This document shows positions 62,642 to 64,000 of a stretch of 64,000 nt of DNA, one piece after another. The notes under the pieces are model-generated. The model saw nothing but the letters and a program-made list of their open reading frames with translations, was not told where the DNA came from and ran no database searches. This DNA is from Deltaproteobacteria bacterium (GTDB taxonomy: Bacteria > Desulfobacterota > Dissulfuribacteria > Dissulfuribacterales > QOAL01), in NCBI GenBank assembly GCA_026995935.1, contig JALWNK010000040.1, positions 44,188-108,187 on the forward strand, read 5' to 3'. The translations under genes were made by a program, and so were the position numbers. The stretch's first letter is position 1; every line of letters starts with the position of its first letter.

Positions 62642-63679
62642 ATGGATAAAACAAATCGTAAATCATCCAGTTCGTTGCTTTTCATCATTTTCCCCATGAT
62701 TTTCTGCCTTTTTCTGGCAGGCTGTGCCTCCAAAACAAAAAATCCAAAGGCCCAAAAGGCTGAAAAAGAGGCAAAAACCGCATCTCCCCAGGAAAAAGAA
62801 GAGGAGGCACTTGAGGAGCAGGCCATTTCAAACCCTACCTTTGGCATTACAGCCGATTACTTCAGGAAGACCGAGTCTTCAAAATCAAAGATAAGGCTTT
62901 TTGGAAGCAGCAAGAGGGAAAAGGAGCTTGAGGAAAGGCTTGCAAAGCTTGAGCAGCGCCTTAAGGGCCTTCCTGAGCGGGCAACTGACGTCCACGGCCT
63001 TCCAGTGCTCAGAAGAAAGGTGGTGCTCATATCCCTCCTCGGGGACCTGGGCCTTGACGTGCTCTCACTTCTGCCTGCTGCCCTCAGAAGGACCGACGGG
63101 ATAGTTCCAGTGGATTCAAACCAGCTTGCCCACCTCCTTAAGGAGCATGGTTACAGCGTAAGCGACCTTGCCTCTGCGGCGGTAAGACGCGAGATTGCAG
63201 CCATTGCCGGCATCCAGGCCTACATCTTCGTATATTTTCCTCAGGGCAACGCTGCCACAGCAAAGGGCCAGAGATCAGCCCTTCGCCTGGACGTCATCCA
63301 TGCAACCGAAAATGTACTGATCGGCTCCTACCTTGCCACCATTTCCCAGTTTGACAAGGTGGCAAAGAAGATATCCAAGGACGTGGTCAGGGGAACCGAA
63401 TGGTCATGCCGCATCGTCAAGGTGGAAGACGGCTACGTTTATCTAAATGCCGGAAGGCTGACGGGCCTTCAGCCAGGGGACAAGTTAAACGTCTATTCCA
63501 GGGGAAAGGAGATAATAGACCCAATTACTAGGCATTCCTTGGGTTACGGGCTGGGCTCACTTAAGGGGACCATAGAAATAGAGCAGCTTTTCGGAACAGA
63601 CGCCTCAAAGGCTCGCATCCTTTCAGGCGGAAACTTTTCAACAACGGATATCGTCAAGATGTCAGAACTTGCAGAATAA
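62642..63679 (+). CDS. Lipoprotein with FlgT-like C-terminal domain
   Basis: 345 residues from ATG 62642; the frame is open from 62528, but this start gives a lipoprotein signal LLFIIFPMIFCLFLAGCASK with lipobox LAGC. A charged linker and coiled coil (about residues 35-110, ELEERLAKLEQRLKGLPERA) precede a CsgG/FlgT-N-like middle and a C-terminal SH3-like domain (YVYLNAGRLTGLQPGDKLNV, FSTTDIVK) similar to FlgT C-terminal and TolB_N-associated modules. Possibly an envelope or flagellar-basal-body associated protein; the exact function is unknown. Stands after a strong terminator and 21 bases ahead of iorA. Confidence 0.65.
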   Translation: MDKTNRKSSSSLLFIIFPMIFCLFLAGCASKTKNPKAQKAEKEAKTASPQEKEEEALEEQAISNPTFGITADYFRKTESSKSKIRLFGSSKREKELEERLAKLEQRLKGLPERATDVHGLPVLRRKVVLISLLGDLGLDVLSLLPAALRRTDGIVPVDSNQLAHLLKEHGYSVSDLASAAVRREIAAIAGIQAYIFVYFPQGNAATAKGQRSALRLDVIHATENVLIGSYLATISQFDKVAKKISKDVVRGTEWSCRIVKVEDGYVYLNAGRLTGLQPGDKLNVYSRGKEIIDPITRHSLGYGLGSLKGTIEIEQLFGTDASKARILSGGNFSTTDIVKMSELAE

Positions 63680-63700
63680 TTTGATATTCAGGAGACAACT

Positions 63701-64000
63701 ATGCATCCTCTTCTTTCAAAAGACACTGGAGAAAAAAGACTGCTTCTTGGAAATGAGGCAATAGTCCGGGGTGCCGTGGAGGCGGGAGCCGCGGTTTCTG
63801 CCGCCTATCCTGGCACTCCATCGTCTGAGATTGCCAACAACCTCTTTTTCATCTCTCTCCAAGGGGATTGGCCCCTCTATTTCGAGTTTTCAACCAACGA
63901 AAAGGTGGCCATGGAGGTTGCCGCAGCAGCAGCGGCCGCAGGGGTCCGCTCCCTTACCTGCATGAAGCACGTTGGCATGAACGTTGCCGCAGACGTGCTC
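63701..64000 (+). CDS. iorA: Indolepyruvate:ferredoxin oxidoreductase, alpha subunit (5' part)
   Basis: 100 codons, running off the right edge. GGAGAC precedes ATG 63701. LLLGNEAIVRGAVEAGAAVS with AAYPGTPSSEI, YFEFSTNEKVAMEVAAAAAA and MKHVGMNVAADVL is the TPP-dependent 2-oxoacid oxidoreductase alpha-domain start of IorA. It oxidises aryl-pyruvates such as indolepyruvate to acyl-CoA with ferredoxin, in amino-acid fermentation or in reverse for aromatic amino-acid synthesis. iorB is expected beyond the window. Confidence 0.92.
   Translation, partial: MHPLLSKDTGEKRLLLGNEAIVRGAVEAGAAVSAAYPGTPSSEIANNLFFISLQGDWPLYFEFSTNEKVAMEVAAAAAAAGVRSLTCMKHVGMNVAADVL

Noticed and set aside
1..64000. Reassignment of UGA as a sense codon in the whole genome
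   Set aside because: Many genes here end naturally in TGA with ATGA overlaps (pabB-pabC, radical SAM-fapA, kinase-uspA), so UGA is a normal stop. Only two in-frame cases look recoded.
1..64000. CRISPR arrays, prophage or complete mobile elements
   Set aside because: No regularly spaced repeats, cas genes, integrases or phage structural genes seen; the only mobile element is the decayed ISL3 piece.

Overview
The window reads as an ordinary, gene-dense chromosome segment of an anaerobic, flagellated, Gram-negative bacterium, most likely a member of the Desulfobacterota (former Deltaproteobacteria). This is an inference from gene content: a YedE-TusA-DsrE sulfur-trafficking operon, a decaheme cytochrome with its outer-membrane barrel, FdhD/MobB molybdenum-enzyme genes, de novo cobalamin genes, indolepyruvate:ferredoxin oxidoreductase, an MlaE lipid permease, TolB/CpoB, and two in-frame UGA codons followed by hairpins of the kind that direct selenocysteine insertion. 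The sulfur operon resembles the YTD cluster that I recall being reported from sulfur-disproportionating bacteria, so a sulfur disproportionator or sulfate reducer is a reasonable guess. No 16S gene is present to settle it.

Layout. 1-2.9 kb: end of a protein with a GDPHVD autocleavage-type (DUF1521) domain, a decayed ISL3 transposase, what may be a broken mlaF start, and mlaE. 3.2-11.7 kb: a co-directional run hisS-aspS-(DRE-TIM enzyme with a Cache domain)-radical SAM/B12 protein-FapA. 11.7-20.9 kb: a low-GC methyltransferase/giant glycosyltransferase pair divergent from the flagellin operon (fliC, fliD, fliS, fliT-like, flaG), suggesting flagellin glycosylation. 20.9-21.6 kb: a selenoprotein of the C_GCAxxG_C_C family with a hairpin after its UGA, coupled to a 58-residue protein too short for routine gene calling. 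21.6-30.3 kb: a lipoprotein, pabB-pabC, tRNA-Val(CAC), a DUF4143 ATPase, cobQ-cbiB and a membrane glycosyltransferase. 30.3-40.3 kb: HDOD protein, hybrid histidine kinase, a cytidylate kinase fused to a MarR regulator, flavodoxin, DUF948/YtxH pair, nadK and a double M16 peptidase.

40.4-43.2 kb: the five-gene sulfur-carrier operon, with its own promoter and terminator. 43.2-50.2 kb: tolB-cpoB, a Leu/Ile/Val-type binding protein, comF, icd, a GT9 glycosyltransferase and a DksA-type zinc protein. 50.3-58.6 kb: PEBP-like protein, zinc-ribbon protein, M28 peptidase, a REC-PAS-HisKA protein without an ATPase domain, a second HDOD protein, DUF99, a kinase-like/UspA pair, and divergent fdhD and mobB. 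58.7-62.5 kb: a promoter and structured, terminator-ended leader, a lipoprotein decaheme cytochrome, and an MtrB/PioB-type barrel gene interrupted by one in-frame UGA. 62.6-64 kb: a lipoprotein and the first 100 codons of iorA.

The points most worth checking are the two recoded-UGA candidates (21.5 kb and 61.96 kb), the sulfur-carrier operon, the Cmk-MarR fusion, the enzyme-Cache fusion, and the structured RNA ahead of the cytochrome conduit.
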